Part shown: positions 24,548 to 34,523 of the stretch, one piece after another
Layout of the letters: the number at the start of each line of letters is the position of its first letter
How positions within the stretch are numbered: position 1 is the first letter of the stretch
From: JAENVT01 sp039931555
Lineage (GTDB): Bacteria > Actinomycetota > Acidimicrobiia > Acidimicrobiales > Ilumatobacteraceae
NCBI GenBank assembly: GCA_039931555.1
Contig: JBDTRP010000171.1
Span: 1-64,000, forward strand
Reading direction: 5' to 3'
DNA length: 64,000 nucleotides
Notes under the pieces: generated by a model
What the model was told of the DNA's origin: nothing
The model's database searches: none
The model's input: the letters and a program-made list of their open reading frames with translations, nothing else
Made by a program: the position numbers and the translations under genes

Positions 24548-24553
24548 CACCCT

Positions 24554-25126
24554 GTGAACGTGCATACCTGGATCGGCAGCGACCTTCGGAGTGTTCGAGA
24601 CAAGCTGAGCAACTCCGTACTGAGCGTGGTTCCAAGGCAACGCTGGGTCGAACACGCCGACGACGGAGGGTCGTCGATCGCCCACTTGGTGCTGCATGTC
24701 GCCCGGCATCACGACCTCGCGCTGTCCACGGCGATCCGTGATCACCCGCCGATCTTCGTCCAACATCGCACCGCGCTGGGTCTCGATCGCGTCCCGGCGT
24801 CAGCGGGTCTGCCCGAGCGCGAAGACGCAAGCGTGACCGCGCTCGTTCCGCTCGATCCCTTGGTGAGCTACTTCGACGCGGTGTTCATCGCCACCGAGAC
24901 GTGGCTCGACCACGTCGGTTCGATGGCCCTCGACACCGTGCCCGACAGTGGTCGCCGCCTCACCGACCTCGCCGGCCTCAGCGTCGACGACGTCGGGTGG
25001 TTGCACAACATGTGGAGCGACAAGCCGGTGTGGTGGCTCCTGCAGTGGCCGATCGTCGGGCACGGTCACGCCCACGTCGGTGAGGCGATCTCGATCCGCA
25101 ACCGGATGGGGCTCAGCCCGTTCTAG
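24554..25126 (+). CDS. DinB-superfamily protein
   Basis: 190 residues forming a four-helix DinB/YfiT-like fold. Potential metal ligands are His in AHLVLHVARHHDLAL and the pair in GHGHAHVGEAI near the C-terminus. Relatives include thiol transferases that use bacillithiol or mycothiol, and uncharacterised proteins. No catalytic assignment can be made. It starts at GTG 24554, 6 bases after TACGTT, without a ribosome-binding site. Confidence 0.82.
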   Translation: MNVHTWIGSDLRSVRDKLSNSVLSVVPRQRWVEHADDGGSSIAHLVLHVARHHDLALSTAIRDHPPIFVQHRTALGLDRVPASAGLPEREDASVTALVPLDPLVSYFDAVFIATETWLDHVGSMALDTVPDSGRRLTDLAGLSVDDVGWLHNMWSDKPVWWLLQWPIVGHGHAHVGEAISIRNRMGLSPF

Positions 25127-25511
25127 CGATTCCCCCGCCGATCGGCAGCACCCGCAACAGGTGGTGCCATCGGCAACCCGTGCACGCCTCGACCACATAG
25201 GCGGTCAGTGGATCCGTCCGCGTGTTGAGCTTGGCCAACTCCGCCGCGGACGACACGCAACGCCCGTGCGACGGCAGCCGCGATCCGAATACGTACGTGA
25301 CGAGGAACAGTTGCTCGACCCGACAGATCGGACACGCCATGGACGCCGGCGTCCCGACGTTGCGTGCAGCACGGATCAACTCGGGGTGCGCGTCGCAGAC
25401 CTGGTCCTGACGAAGTCGGCCACGATGGAACTCGTTGATCAGATGGCGCCGCGCCAAGCGGTGGTCGACGACCGCTCGCGCCCCGCGCAGTGAGTCGATC
25501 CCAAAAGCCAT
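25123..25511 (-). CDS. DUF5318 family zinc-ribbon protein
   Basis: About 130 residues. The pattern VVDHRLARRHLINE, VCDAHPELIRAARN, CPICRVEQLFLVTYVFG, then VEACTGCRWHHLL, matches the actinobacterial DUF5318 family. Two CxxC pairs probably bind zinc. The function is unknown. The frame can be read to 25113, overlapping the DinB-like gene end by a few bases; the stop position there is the one I take as the true end within a few codons. ATG 25511 fits the family N-terminus. Confidence 0.82.
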
Positions 25512-25576
25512 TCGCGCCAGGCTAGCGAGTTACGCATCCGCCAACGTCGCAACGTGACAGGGCACACTGTTGGGTT

Positions 25577-26161
25577 ATGAGCATCTGGTACGGCGACAAC
25601 GTCGCCGACGACAGCGAGCTGCGTTTGTGCGGCGACATCGTCGGCAAACGGGTTCTCGAACTGGGCATCGCGTCCACGTCGAACGCCATCACCATGGCGG
25701 CCGAAGGCGCCAGGGCCATCGCGATCGATCCGTCGTCGGACAGGATCTCTCGGCTGCGCGCCGCGGCGGAGGCCGCCGAGGTGAAGGTCGAATGCCACCA
25801 GGGCGAGTTGGCCGACCTCGGGTTGGCGACGAGCAGTTCGATCGACCTGGTCGTGGCCGCCCACACCCTCGCCAACATCGATGACCTGCCGCGCCTGCTT
25901 CGCCAGGTGCACCGCGTGTTGAAGTTGGGTGCCCCATTCGTCGTGGCCATGCACCACCCCGTTGCGGCGATGTTCGACGGTGGCGACCCGACTGCGCGAC
26001 GACCCTACGGCGCCGGCGGGATCACCTTCAGCGAGCTGTACATGGCCTACGAGCGCACCAGCTTCCACTTCGACGCGATGTACGAGCTGAGCACCCGTCA
26101 CGTTCGCGACGCGATCTCGCCGACGGTGCTGGTGCTTCGGGCCCGCAAACAGGGCAACTGA
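25577..26161 (+). CDS. SAM-dependent methyltransferase
   Basis: 194 residues with a class I Rossmann methyltransferase: motif I variant RVLELGIASTSNAI, acidic residue in AIAIDPSSDR, LVVAAHTLANIDD and LLRQVHRVLKLGAPFVV. The glycine-rich loop reads GIAST rather than GCGTG, so binding may differ from the standard. The substrate is unknown. CACACT lies 8 bases before ATG 25577, compatible with a leaderless or near-leaderless transcript. Confidence 0.85.
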   Translation: MSIWYGDNVADDSELRLCGDIVGKRVLELGIASTSNAITMAAEGARAIAIDPSSDRISRLRAAAEAAEVKVECHQGELADLGLATSSSIDLVVAAHTLANIDDLPRLLRQVHRVLKLGAPFVVAMHHPVAAMFDGGDPTARRPYGAGGITFSELYMAYERTSFHFDAMYELSTRHVRDAISPTVLVLRARKQGN

Positions 26162-26164
26162 CGA

Positions 26165-29100
26165 TCAGACGAGGGCGTACTCGGACTCGATCAACTCTGC
26201 GGGTCGCGGGCGACCGAACACGTACCCCTGGCCGTGGTCGCAGCTGATCTCGCGCAGCCGCGCCAGTTGCAGCGGGGTCTCGACACCTTCGGCCACCACG
26301 ACGAGGCCCAGCGAGTGGCCGAGCTTGACGACGGCTTCGACGATCGTGGTGTCTTCGGGGTCGATCCCGAGACCGCTGACGAAGGATCGATCGACCTTGA
26401 TTGCCTCGACCGGGAAGCGCTTCAGGTATGTCAACGACGAGTAGCCGGTGCCGAAGTCGTCGACGGCGAGATGCAGCCCGAGGTTGCGCAACTCGCGCAG
26501 CGCGACCGTGGCTGCTTTCACGTCACTCATCAACGCCGACTCGGTGATCTCCAGCCACAACGAGTCGGCCGTCAACCCGCTCTCGGCAAGTGCCTCGGAC
26601 ACCATGCCGTGGAAGGCCGAACTCATCAGCTGGCGGCCGCTGACGTTGACGGAAACGGTGAGGTTGGCGAAGCGCGGCAAGCGAACTCGCCACTGACCCA
26701 ACTGCGACAGCGAGGACCGCAGCACGGCGGCGCCGACCTCACCGATCAGCCCGGTCTCTTCGGCCATCGGGAGGAACTGATCGGGGCCGAGCAGACCGCG
26801 ATCGGGGTGCCGCCATCGGGCGAGCACCTCGAACCCGATCAGGTGGCCGGTGTCGAGCTGCACGATCGGCTGGTAGTACGGCACGATCTCGCGTCGCTCC
26901 AGCCCGCGGCGCAACTCGTTGGTGGTGCGAAGCGTCAACACGGTGGCGTCGTGGGTACCTGGCGAGAACACCTCGACACAGTCGCGGCCACGAGCCTTGG
27001 CCCGATACATCGCGGCATCGGCGTCGCGCAGCAGGTCGGTGGTCGTCACGCCCACCCGATCGGCAACCGCGATGCCGATGCTGGCGGTGACGAACAACTC
27101 GGCGCCGTCGACCACCAACGGCTGGGCGATCTCGGCGCGAAGGCGCTCGGCGATCTCGACGGGCGACACCGTGGCGCCGATGTCGCGCAGCATGACGATG
27201 AACTCGTCGCCACCGAACCGGCTCAACATGTCGCGGTCGCGCACGACGGCACGCAGGCGCTCGCTCATGCCACGCAGCAACTCGTCGCCCACACCATGAC
27301 CGAGGCTGTCGTTGATGACCTTGAAGTTGTCGAGGTCGATGAACATCACGGCGACAGCGCCTGGATCGCTTGTCTCCAGGAACCGTGCCAGCTGATCGAG
27401 GAAACGGAAGCGGTTGGGGAGGCGGGTCAGCTCGTCGTGGGTCGCTGCCCACTCCAGCCGTTCGGCGCTGTGGCGTTGCTCGGTGATGTCCTCGATGTGC
27501 GTGATCGCCAGGCTGCGACCCCCGCCATCGTCCATCACTGACACCCACGCCCTGGCCCACATCACGCTCTGGTCGCTGCGGATGTAGCGCTGCTCCATGT
27601 GGTACGAGTCGGCGGACATGCCTGCCGTGTGCGTCTCGCCGCGCTGCCAATCGTCGGGATGGGTGATCGACTGCATGGCTCGGCCGAGCATCTCCGATCT
27701 GGTGTACCCGAGCATCGACGCCAGTGACTCGTTGACGTCGATCAACAGGCCGTTGTTGGCGCTCGACAACGCCATGCCCGTGGGCGCGCCGTGGAACGCC
27801 AGCCGGAACCGCTCCTGGGCGAGGTCGAGATCGTGGGCCTCGCGCAGCCGACTGGTGATGTCGCGCAGCGTCACCACGACACGCTCGGGATCGCGCATGG
27901 GAACATGCACGACGGCCTCGAGCAGGATCTCGTGACCGTCGGGATGGTCGAACGGGAACACTGGGCTTTCAGCCTGTTGACCGTTGTGCAGCTTGTCCCA
28001 GACCTCCAGCAGCATGGGCCGGTCTTCGGGTCGAAGCAGAGAGTTGAACGTCTTGTTCAACACAGCGGAATGCGATCGACCGGTGATCTCGAGCATCGAG
28101 TTGTTGGCCTCGACGATGCGGCCCTGACCGTCGAGCACGATGACCGAGTCAGGCAGGTCGTCGAGCAGGGCGCGCAGCTCTGCCTCGGTGTGGCGCAGAT
28201 TGGTGATGTTGTCGCTGAGTCGATCCGACAACGTGGTCGAGTGGTACCACGTGGCCAACTGCTCGGCGATGATCAGCATGCCGGCGAGCGCACCGATGAC
28301 GACCGTCACCGTCGTCGCCGAGTGGTGCCGGATCATGTAGCGCCAGGCTGCGAACCACACGGCGACCATCACCGGCAGGTGCACGACGAGGAGACGAGAC
28401 AGTGTCGGACGGGTGTAGCGCACCACACCGCCGCTCGGCAGGCCCGCAGCCGCGCCGATGACGACGAACCCCAGTACCCAACATGGCCACGACACGCCGA
28501 ACGACGAGGTGACCGTCGTTGCTCCGACGGACGCCGAGTACGCGGTGTCGGCGATCGTCAACAGCACGGCGCCGACGAACAGCCCGAGCCGCGCCGGGGA
28601 TCGCCCGATCAGAATCATCAGTCCGAGCATCGTTGCCAGGGCGATGTCGGTGAGCGGGTAGATCAGCATCGCCAGTTGCGCCGCCAGCGAGAACCTGGCC
28701 GGGTCACCTACACCGGGACGGATGATCAACTCCCACGCGATGAAGCTGAGAGCGACCGACAACACCAGCGCGTCGACCATGAACACCAGTCGCGTCGATC
28801 GTTCGAACGGTCGGGTGTGCACGACGATGGCACCGATCGCGGCGATCGGAAACACGACGTAGCCGATGTCGGAGAACGAGGGCCAGGTGGTCGAGCCGTT
28901 GAGCGTGATCTGGGCGATCCACAGCAGCTGGCCGAACGCCCACCCGAACGAGCCCACGGAGAACAGCAGCCACTCGAGACGCCGATCACTGCGGTACCGG
29001 GCCAGGTGCACGACTCCGGCCCACGCGGGTACCAGCACGATTGCGCTCCCCGAGACGGCACCCCACGACTCGACATCGAGCCCGTGCAGCATGACCTCGA

Positions 29101-29227
29101 TGGCCGTCGTGACAAGGATCAGCGCCAGCCCGATTGCGCCGTACCTGATGGCAGTGGCACGCGACGGAACGAGCCAGGCGTCGATCCGCCGCCGCGGTTC
29201 GTCCAGGTTGTTTGCGACGGTGTTCAC
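26165..29227 (-). CDS. Membrane PAS-PAS-GGDEF-EAL cyclic di-GMP protein
   Basis: 1020 residues. The N-terminal 330 contain about nine membrane helices of MASE type. Two PAS domains follow (about 345-455 and 470-585), then GGDEF (NDSLGHGVGDELL, FGGDEF, with an I-site RDRD five residues before it). A C-terminal EAL domain has FEVLARW in place of EAL, SVNVSGRQL, LEITES, VDDFGTGYSSLTYLKRFP and KVDRSFV. Both domains keep catalytic residues, so it may synthesise and degrade cyclic di-GMP. It is transcribed alone, ending 4 bases from the convergent methyltransferase gene. Confidence 0.94.
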   Translation of the reverse strand: MNTVANNLDEPRRRIDAWLVPSRATAIRYGAIGLALILVTTAIEVMLHGLDVESWGAVSGSAIVLVPAWAGVVHLARYRSDRRLEWLLFSVGSFGWAFGQLLWIAQITLNGSTTWPSFSDIGYVVFPIAAIGAIVVHTRPFERSTRLVFMVDALVLSVALSFIAWELIIRPGVGDPARFSLAAQLAMLIYPLTDIALATMLGLMILIGRSPARLGLFVGAVLLTIADTAYSASVGATTVTSSFGVSWPCWVLGFVVIGAAAGLPSGGVVRYTRPTLSRLLVVHLPVMVAVWFAAWRYMIRHHSATTVTVVIGALAGMLIIAEQLATWYHSTTLSDRLSDNITNLRHTEAELRALLDDLPDSVIVLDGQGRIVEANNSMLEITGRSHSAVLNKTFNSLLRPEDRPMLLEVWDKLHNGQQAESPVFPFDHPDGHEILLEAVVHVPMRDPERVVVTLRDITSRLREAHDLDLAQERFRLAFHGAPTGMALSSANNGLLIDVNESLASMLGYTRSEMLGRAMQSITHPDDWQRGETHTAGMSADSYHMEQRYIRSDQSVMWARAWVSVMDDGGGRSLAITHIEDITEQRHSAERLEWAATHDELTRLPNRFRFLDQLARFLETSDPGAVAVMFIDLDNFKVINDSLGHGVGDELLRGMSERLRAVVRDRDMLSRFGGDEFIVMLRDIGATVSPVEIAERLRAEIAQPLVVDGAELFVTASIGIAVADRVGVTTTDLLRDADAAMYRAKARGRDCVEVFSPGTHDATVLTLRTTNELRRGLERREIVPYYQPIVQLDTGHLIGFEVLARWRHPDRGLLGPDQFLPMAEETGLIGEVGAAVLRSSLSQLGQWRVRLPRFANLTVSVNVSGRQLMSSAFHGMVSEALAESGLTADSLWLEITESALMSDVKAATVALRELRNLGLHLAVDDFGTGYSSLTYLKRFPVEAIKVDRSFVSGLGIDPEDTTIVEAVVKLGHSLGLVVVAEGVETPLQLARLREISCDHGQGYVFGRPRPAELIESEYALV

Positions 29228-29257
29228 TGCGTACTGGTCACTCCCGCATCGATAATA

Positions 29258-30667
29258 TCAACACCCCTCGTGGTCGGACCGCCACTGATCGAGCCTGCAG
29301 CGGATCTCGACGTCGCCGAGCATGCCCTCTTCCAGGCGAATTTCCAACAGGAACGCCAAAGCCTTGCCAATCAACCGTCCAGGGCCGACGCCCAGATGCT
29401 CCATCACCTGTTGCCCGTCGAGCTCCGGGCGGATCGAGGCCAGCTCTTCGCGCTCGTTGAGCTCGATGATCCGGGCCTCGAGCTCGTCCATTCGCTTGGC
29501 GAGCACCGCCGCCTTGCGCTCGTTGCGCGTCGTGCAGTCACAGCGCGTCAGCACGTTCAGCTCGGCCAGTAGCGGCCCGGCGTCGCGTACATATCGCCGA
29601 ACCGCGGAGTCCGTCCATCCCATCTGGTAGGTGTGGAAGCGCAGGTGCAACGCCACGAGCTCGGTGATCGCCTCGGTGTCGTCGTTGGAGTACCGCAGCG
29701 CGGTCAGCCGCTTGCGGGTCATCCGAGCACCCACCGCGTCGTGGTGGTGGAACGTCACCCCTTTGCCCTGCTGGTACCCACGTGTCTGGGGCTTGCCGAT
29801 GTCGTGGAACAACGCCGCAAGACGGGTACGTCGGAAGTCGAAATCAGGGTGCGCGTCGCGACGCACGTTCTCCACGACGGCCAGGGTGTGGGTCAGCACG
29901 TCCTTGTGACGATGGATCGGGTCCTGCTCGAGTCGCATGGATGGCAGCTCCGGCAAGAACTCGTCGGCGAGGCCGGTCTCGATCGCAAACCACAGCCCGG
30001 CGCTCGGATGGTCGACGGTGATCAACTTGTCGAGCTCGTCGCGGATCCGTTCGGCCGACACGATCTCCAGGCGGCCGTGCATCGTCGTGACCGCAGCAAC
30101 CAAGCTGGGGTCGGGTTGCAACTGGTAGCGAGCAATGAAGCGCGCGGCGCGCAACATCCGCAGCGGGTCGTCACTGAACGACACCTCCGGCGACAGCGGG
30201 GTTCGCAGCGTACGCGTGGCCAGATCGACCGCTCCCCCGAACGGATCAACCAAGTTCGGTGTGGCCGACGTGAGCTCAAGCGCCATCGAGTTGATCGTGA
30301 AGTCTCGACGCGACAGATCCGTGTCGATGTCGTCGGCGAAGTCGACGTGCGGCTTGCGCGAATCGTCGGTGTACGCCTCGGCGCGGTGGGTCGTTACCTC
30401 GTAGGTGCGACCGTCCTTCTTGGCGCCGATCGTGCCGAAGAGTTCTCCCTGGGTCCAGACCGCGTCGGCCCATCCGGTCAAGCAGGCCTTGATCGCATCC
30501 GGGCGCGCCGTCGTCGTGGCATCGAAGTCGTAGTCGTCGCGATCCTCGGCGATCAGCAGGTCGCGCACGGTGCCACCGACCAGGTACAGGCGATGCCCGG
30601 CGGCCGCAAACCGTTCTGAGAGTGGGGACAGCTCGTCGAGGACCGGCCGAAAACGATCCGGGATCAC
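29258..30667 (-). CDS. cca: CCA tRNA nucleotidyltransferase
   Basis: 469 residues. Class II nucleotidyltransferase head (LVGGTVRDLL, the metal pair in DDYDFDATT, RRDFTINSMA, DDPLRMLRAARF) followed by an HD domain (LAALFHDIGKPQTRG) and C-terminal helices. It adds or repairs the 3' CCA of tRNAs. The encoded tRNA-Ile here lacks CCA, so this activity is needed. The actinobacterial homologue at this locus is often called pcnA. Its GTG start (30667) overlaps the stop of the HDAC-family gene (GTGA). Confidence 0.94.
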   Translation of the reverse strand: MIPDRFRPVLDELSPLSERFAAAGHRLYLVGGTVRDLLIAEDRDDYDFDATTTARPDAIKACLTGWADAVWTQGELFGTIGAKKDGRTYEVTTHRAEAYTDDSRKPHVDFADDIDTDLSRRDFTINSMALELTSATPNLVDPFGGAVDLATRTLRTPLSPEVSFSDDPLRMLRAARFIARYQLQPDPSLVAAVTTMHGRLEIVSAERIRDELDKLITVDHPSAGLWFAIETGLADEFLPELPSMRLEQDPIHRHKDVLTHTLAVVENVRRDAHPDFDFRRTRLAALFHDIGKPQTRGYQQGKGVTFHHHDAVGARMTRKRLTALRYSNDDTEAITELVALHLRFHTYQMGWTDSAVRRYVRDAGPLLAELNVLTRCDCTTRNERKAAVLAKRMDELEARIIELNEREELASIRPELDGQQVMEHLGVGPGRLIGKALAFLLEIRLEEGMLGDVEIRCRLDQWRSDHEGC

Positions 30668-31707
30668 AACCAGCCCTGCTGGCGCCAGTGGCTGGCCACG
30701 GCGCGAACCGCCTCCGACCCGGGCCCAGCCGAGGTGGGGCCTTCCACGTCTCCCGCGGCCTTGCCGGCGCGCTGGTCACTCGACGCCACGCCTGCCAGTT
30801 GGCGCATGACCTCCGCCGAGCAACTGGTCAGCGCATCGAGGTCGTAACCGCCCTCGAGCATCACCAGTCGCCGGCCGGCCGGCACCAGCGACAACACCCG
30901 ACCGGTCAGCGGAGCATAGTCGCCGGCGGCCAGGCCCATGTCGGTCAGCGGATCGTCGCGGTGCGCGTCGAAGCCGGCCGACACGATCACCCACGTCGGC
31001 GAGAACCGTTCGGCCACGGGCTCAACGATCTCGTCGAACGCCTGGAGGTACACATCGCCGGTCGTGCCGGCGGGGAGAGGGATGTTGAGGGTGGTGCCGA
31101 TGCCGACCCCACCACCAGTCTCGTCGACGTCGCCCGTACCGGGGTACAGCGGCCACTGGTGGCAGCTGACGAACAGCACTCTCGGATCCTCGTAGAACAC
31201 CGCCTGCGTTCCGTTGCCGTGGTGCGCGTCGTAGTCGAACACCATCACCCGTTCGCCTTGGTCGGCCAACGACGCGGCAACGACGGCAACGTTGGAGATC
31301 ATGCAGAAGCCCATCGACTCGGTCTGCGAGGCATGGTGGCCGGGGGGCCGGACGGCACAGAACGCCGCGTCGCCCTTGCCTTCCCGCAGCGCGTCGACAG
31401 CGGTCAGCCCGGCGCCCGCTGCCAGGCTCGCAGCCACGAAACTTCCAGCACTGGCGTAGGTGTCGGGGTCGAGTCGCCCGCCACCACCCGCGCACATCGA
31501 CTCCATCCGCTGCAGGTACCAGGCGGGGTGCACACGCTCGAGATCGGCGCGCTGCGCGGCCCGCGGCTCGAGCGGCGAGATCGCCTCGCCGAGGTCGGCT
31601 CGACGCACGCCCTCGAGCACGGCATCGAGCCGCTCCGGGCGCTCGGGATGGCGCGGCCCGGCGAGATGCTCGAGGTAGGCCGAATGAGTGGCGAACAGCA
31701 CGGTCAC
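30664..31707 (-). CDS. Histone-deacetylase-family amidohydrolase
   Basis: 347 residues of the acetoin-utilisation/HDAC-like zinc hydrolase family. Active-site elements are AVRPPGHHA (two His), VFDYDAHHGNGTQ (zinc ligands Asp and His), AGFDAHRDDPL (Asp) and MLEGGYDLDAL. Bacterial members deacetylate polyamines or other acetylated amines; the substrate is not determinable. The GTG start at 31707 is followed by another GTG two codons later. It is divergent from the GNAT gene (51-base gap), so an acetyltransferase and a deacetylase share a control region. Confidence 0.9.
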   Translation of the reverse strand: MTVLFATHSAYLEHLAGPRHPERPERLDAVLEGVRRADLGEAISPLEPRAAQRADLERVHPAWYLQRMESMCAGGGGRLDPDTYASAGSFVAASLAAGAGLTAVDALREGKGDAAFCAVRPPGHHASQTESMGFCMISNVAVVAASLADQGERVMVFDYDAHHGNGTQAVFYEDPRVLFVSCHQWPLYPGTGDVDETGGGVGIGTTLNIPLPAGTTGDVYLQAFDEIVEPVAERFSPTWVIVSAGFDAHRDDPLTDMGLAAGDYAPLTGRVLSLVPAGRRLVMLEGGYDLDALTSCSAEVMRQLAGVASSDQRAGKAAGDVEGPTSAGPGSEAVRAVASHWRQQGWL

Positions 31708-31744
31708 GCCGTTGGACGCTACCTCGCCACAGCCAAGTCGGGGC

Positions 31745-31750
31745 TACCGT
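31745..31750 (+). promoter_or_regulatory. -10 hexamer for a leaderless gene
   Basis: TACCGT lies 8 bases before GTG 31759, so transcription would begin close to the start codon. Confidence 0.45.
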
Positions 31751-31758
31751 TTGACCCC

Positions 31759-32499
31759 GTGAAGCCAGCGACGCACTCCGTGACCAGTGCGCCGCTGATC
31801 CTTCGCGCCGGTGGCGTGGTGGCGCGAGTCCGGCCGTGGGCGTTCGAGCCCAACGTGGCCCATCTGGTGCTCTACAACCAGAGCCGGCTACCAGCGCCCT
31901 CCGAGATCCTCGCTTGGATCAACAACCTGCGCACCGCCGGGTACGACACCATCCGTACCGGTGCACTCGGGGTTCAGGCCGGCGCCCGCTTCGAGCGTCT
32001 CGGCTTCGAATCCGTACAGAGCCTCGTGCTCCTCGAGCACACGTCGATCAACTCGGCGAACCTTGCGCTCCCCGAGCTCGCGGCCGACGCTGTCCGCCTC
32101 GCCAACAGCGACGACGACGCGGCCAGTCGGGTCGATGTCGCCGCGTTCGGCCCAAGGTGGTGCATCGATCGCGTCGGCATCGGTGACGTGCGCTCGGCAA
32201 CGCCGCGTCACCGCGCTCGGTCGGTACGCATCGACGATCAGATCGTCGCGTACTCCATCTCCGGGCGTGACGGCAGGAACGGGTACGTGCAACGCCTCGC
32301 CGTGTTGCCGACACACCAGCAACGGGGCCACGGCTTGGTGCTCGTCGTCGACGCGCTGCGATGGATGGCACGGTGGCGGGTGCAGCGTGCACTGGTCAAC
32401 ACCCACATCGGCAACGACGCCGCGTTGGGCTTGTACCACCGACTCGGTTTCACCGACCTCGGCGATCGACTCCACGTCTACGAACGGCGGATCGAGTGA
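31759..32499 (+). CDS. GNAT-family N-acetyltransferase
   Basis: 246 residues from GTG 31759; GTG 31780 (VTSAPLILRA) is an alternative. The C-terminal half is a clear GNAT domain: VQRLAVLPTHQQRGHG (acetyl-CoA loop) and ALVNTHIGNDAALGLYHRLGF. The N-terminal half is a degenerate second acetyltransferase-like fold. It occupies the position between cca and a DUF6049-like gene; the mycobacterial counterpart position holds a NUDIX gene. The stop overlaps the next start (GTGA). Confidence 0.85.
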   Translation: MKPATHSVTSAPLILRAGGVVARVRPWAFEPNVAHLVLYNQSRLPAPSEILAWINNLRTAGYDTIRTGALGVQAGARFERLGFESVQSLVLLEHTSINSANLALPELAADAVRLANSDDDAASRVDVAAFGPRWCIDRVGIGDVRSATPRHRARSVRIDDQIVAYSISGRDGRNGYVQRLAVLPTHQQRGHGLVLVVDALRWMARWRVQRALVNTHIGNDAALGLYHRLGFTDLGDRLHVYERRIE

Positions 32500-34523
32500 G
32501 TCGGTGCCGGGGGATGCTGATCCTGTTCGGCCTCATCTGCACATCGTTCCTCGTCGCCGTACCGGCATCGGTCGGTGCCGCCCAGGGTGACCTGCAACTG
32601 ATCTCCCAGAACTTCAACATCGCTGCCGACGGCGCGCTGACCGCAACGATCGCGCTCCCTCCGAGCCTGGCCGGTAGCGACCTGTCGACGGCGTTGATCG
32701 CCGTCACGGTCGCCCAGCGCGTCGACAAGCGCGAGGACCTGCTCCCGATCGTCAGCGGCACCCTGACACGGAGAGACGACACCGTGGCGCTCTCACCGAT
32801 CTGCTGCCCCGGGCCGCAGCCGGGCGAATACACGTTCTCCATACCGTTGGAGATCGGTGAGGTGCGCCCCGACGCGCTCAGCATCCCGCGCCGGGGTCTC
32901 TATCCCGTGTCGATCGCCATCCAACGCGACGGCAAGGTGGTGTCGACGGTGCTGACGTTCCTCAACCGCCTACCGGCTGTAGGTGAATCCGACCAGGCGG
33001 ACGGCCCGATGTCGGTCGCCGTGGCGATCGGCACTCACAGCACGATCCATCTCGATGCCAAGGGCGTGACGGGTCTCGACGATGCCTCGACGCTCGAAGA
33101 GATGACCGCCTTGGCCGACACCTTGGATGCCCTCGACACCAGCCAGATCCCGGCGACCGTTCGGATCCAGCCGGCCGTGCTGACCGGTTTGCAACAGCTG
33201 AATCCGACGTTGTTCAGCCGGTTGATCGCCTCGCTGCAACATCATCAGATCCTCGCCGAACCGCAATGGCCGATCGATCCGTCAGCTGCAGCTGCCGCCG
33301 GGCAGGATTCGCTGTACACCTCGTGGCTGCGCGCCGGGCAGGATCGCCTCGGCGGCCTCGGTCTCGGTCCGGCCCTCGTCAGCCGATCGACCATCTTCGT
33401 CGACCAACCGATGGGCGTCGACGGCGCGGCCTTGCGGCGCAACCTCGGGGCCGGTCTGATGGTGATGACACCGGACGTCTTCAACGGGCTCGAGGGAGCG
33501 ATCCAGGGGTTCAGCGACTACACCGGCGAGCTGTTCGCTGCCGGATTGCCGAACAAGACCACGCTCGACGTCGCCGTCGTCGACCAGAAGATCTCCCAGT
33601 TGTTGGCTCACCCGCTGTCGACATCCGAGCTGACCAGGATCTACGTGGTTGCCAATCTGCTTGCATTGCGGCAGAACCTCGAGATCAGCGGCGCCAGCGT
33701 TTCGCGTCACGCCGTGCTCCTGGGTACACCAGATCTCGGGGTGCCCGACGCCACGCTGATCGGGTCGATCTCAGCCCTGATCAACGAAACCCCCGGTTTG
33801 GCCGCTGCCCGGATCGACGATGTCGCATCGCGCACCGACCGATATCTCGTCAACGGGGAGGAGCAGCCCGTCACCCTGCCGCAGGTCGACGGCGTGAACC
33901 TGGCGAAGCGTGTGTTCAGGCAGGCCAAGCTGAACAACGAAATCGACGCGGTCGCATCGATGCTGCCCGACGACAACGATCGTCCGCGTGGCTGGCGCGA
34001 GCTCGCCAATCTGCTGCCGACCAGCGCCTTGCAAGACGTCGACGCCGCAGCGCTCGACACAGCGGTCCGCGACGAGCTCACACAGATCCGCGACGCCGTG
34101 CAGATGCCGGCCGCGTACACGGTCAACCTGCCGGGCAAGCGCAGTACCGTCCGCGTTCGATTCGTCAACACCTCCGATGTGCCGTTGAAGATCAAGGTCG
34201 AGCTGACATCGCCCTCCGGCAAGCTGGTGTTCGTCAACGATCCGCAGCCGGTGGTGCTCCCGCCGGGTGTCCCCACCAACATCGCGATCCCGGTCGAGGC
34301 GCGCTCGAACGGCTCGTCGCCGGTGTCGCTCGACATCTTCACACCGAACGATGTGGCCATCGGGTCAACCGTGCCATTGCGCTTCCGGGTCAACGCTCTC
34401 GGTGTTGGCAACGTGTTGACCTCGGCGCTGGTCGGCCTGGTGCTGTTGTGGTGGCTCGCGCACGCCCGATCCGCTCGCAGGAAGCGGCGACAATCTCTGC
34501 CAGCTACCCTGCCTGTCTCGTGA
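32496..34523 (+). CDS. Large secreted/membrane protein, DUF6049-like
   Basis: 675 residues from GTG 32496 (GTGA overlap); ATG 32514 is an alternative. It has an N-terminal signal segment (LILFGLICTSFLVAVPASVGA) and a long extracytoplasmic part that includes VDQPMGVDGAALRRNL and a beta-sandwich around residues 540-640. One C-terminal membrane helix (VLTSALVGLVLLWWLA) ends in a basic tail. Size, topology and position before the kinase/sigma block match the actinobacterial family represented by mycobacterial Rv3909, thought to act in cell-envelope biology. No enzymatic motif is seen. Confidence 0.75.
   Translation: MSRCRGMLILFGLICTSFLVAVPASVGAAQGDLQLISQNFNIAADGALTATIALPPSLAGSDLSTALIAVTVAQRVDKREDLLPIVSGTLTRRDDTVALSPICCPGPQPGEYTFSIPLEIGEVRPDALSIPRRGLYPVSIAIQRDGKVVSTVLTFLNRLPAVGESDQADGPMSVAVAIGTHSTIHLDAKGVTGLDDASTLEEMTALADTLDALDTSQIPATVRIQPAVLTGLQQLNPTLFSRLIASLQHHQILAEPQWPIDPSAAAAAGQDSLYTSWLRAGQDRLGGLGLGPALVSRSTIFVDQPMGVDGAALRRNLGAGLMVMTPDVFNGLEGAIQGFSDYTGELFAAGLPNKTTLDVAVVDQKISQLLAHPLSTSELTRIYVVANLLALRQNLEISGASVSRHAVLLGTPDLGVPDATLIGSISALINETPGLAAARIDDVASRTDRYLVNGEEQPVTLPQVDGVNLAKRVFRQAKLNNEIDAVASMLPDDNDRPRGWRELANLLPTSALQDVDAAALDTAVRDELTQIRDAVQMPAAYTVNLPGKRSTVRVRFVNTSDVPLKIKVELTSPSGKLVFVNDPQPVVLPPGVPTNIAIPVEARSNGSSPVSLDIFTPNDVAIGSTVPLRFRVNALGVGNVLTSALVGLVLLWWLAHARSARRKRRQSLPATLPVS

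Noticed and set aside
24300..24550. Small structured RNA (SRP RNA, RNase P RNA or tmRNA) in the rpsF upstream gap
   Set aside because: Hairpins exist but none of the conserved motifs of these RNAs could be found.
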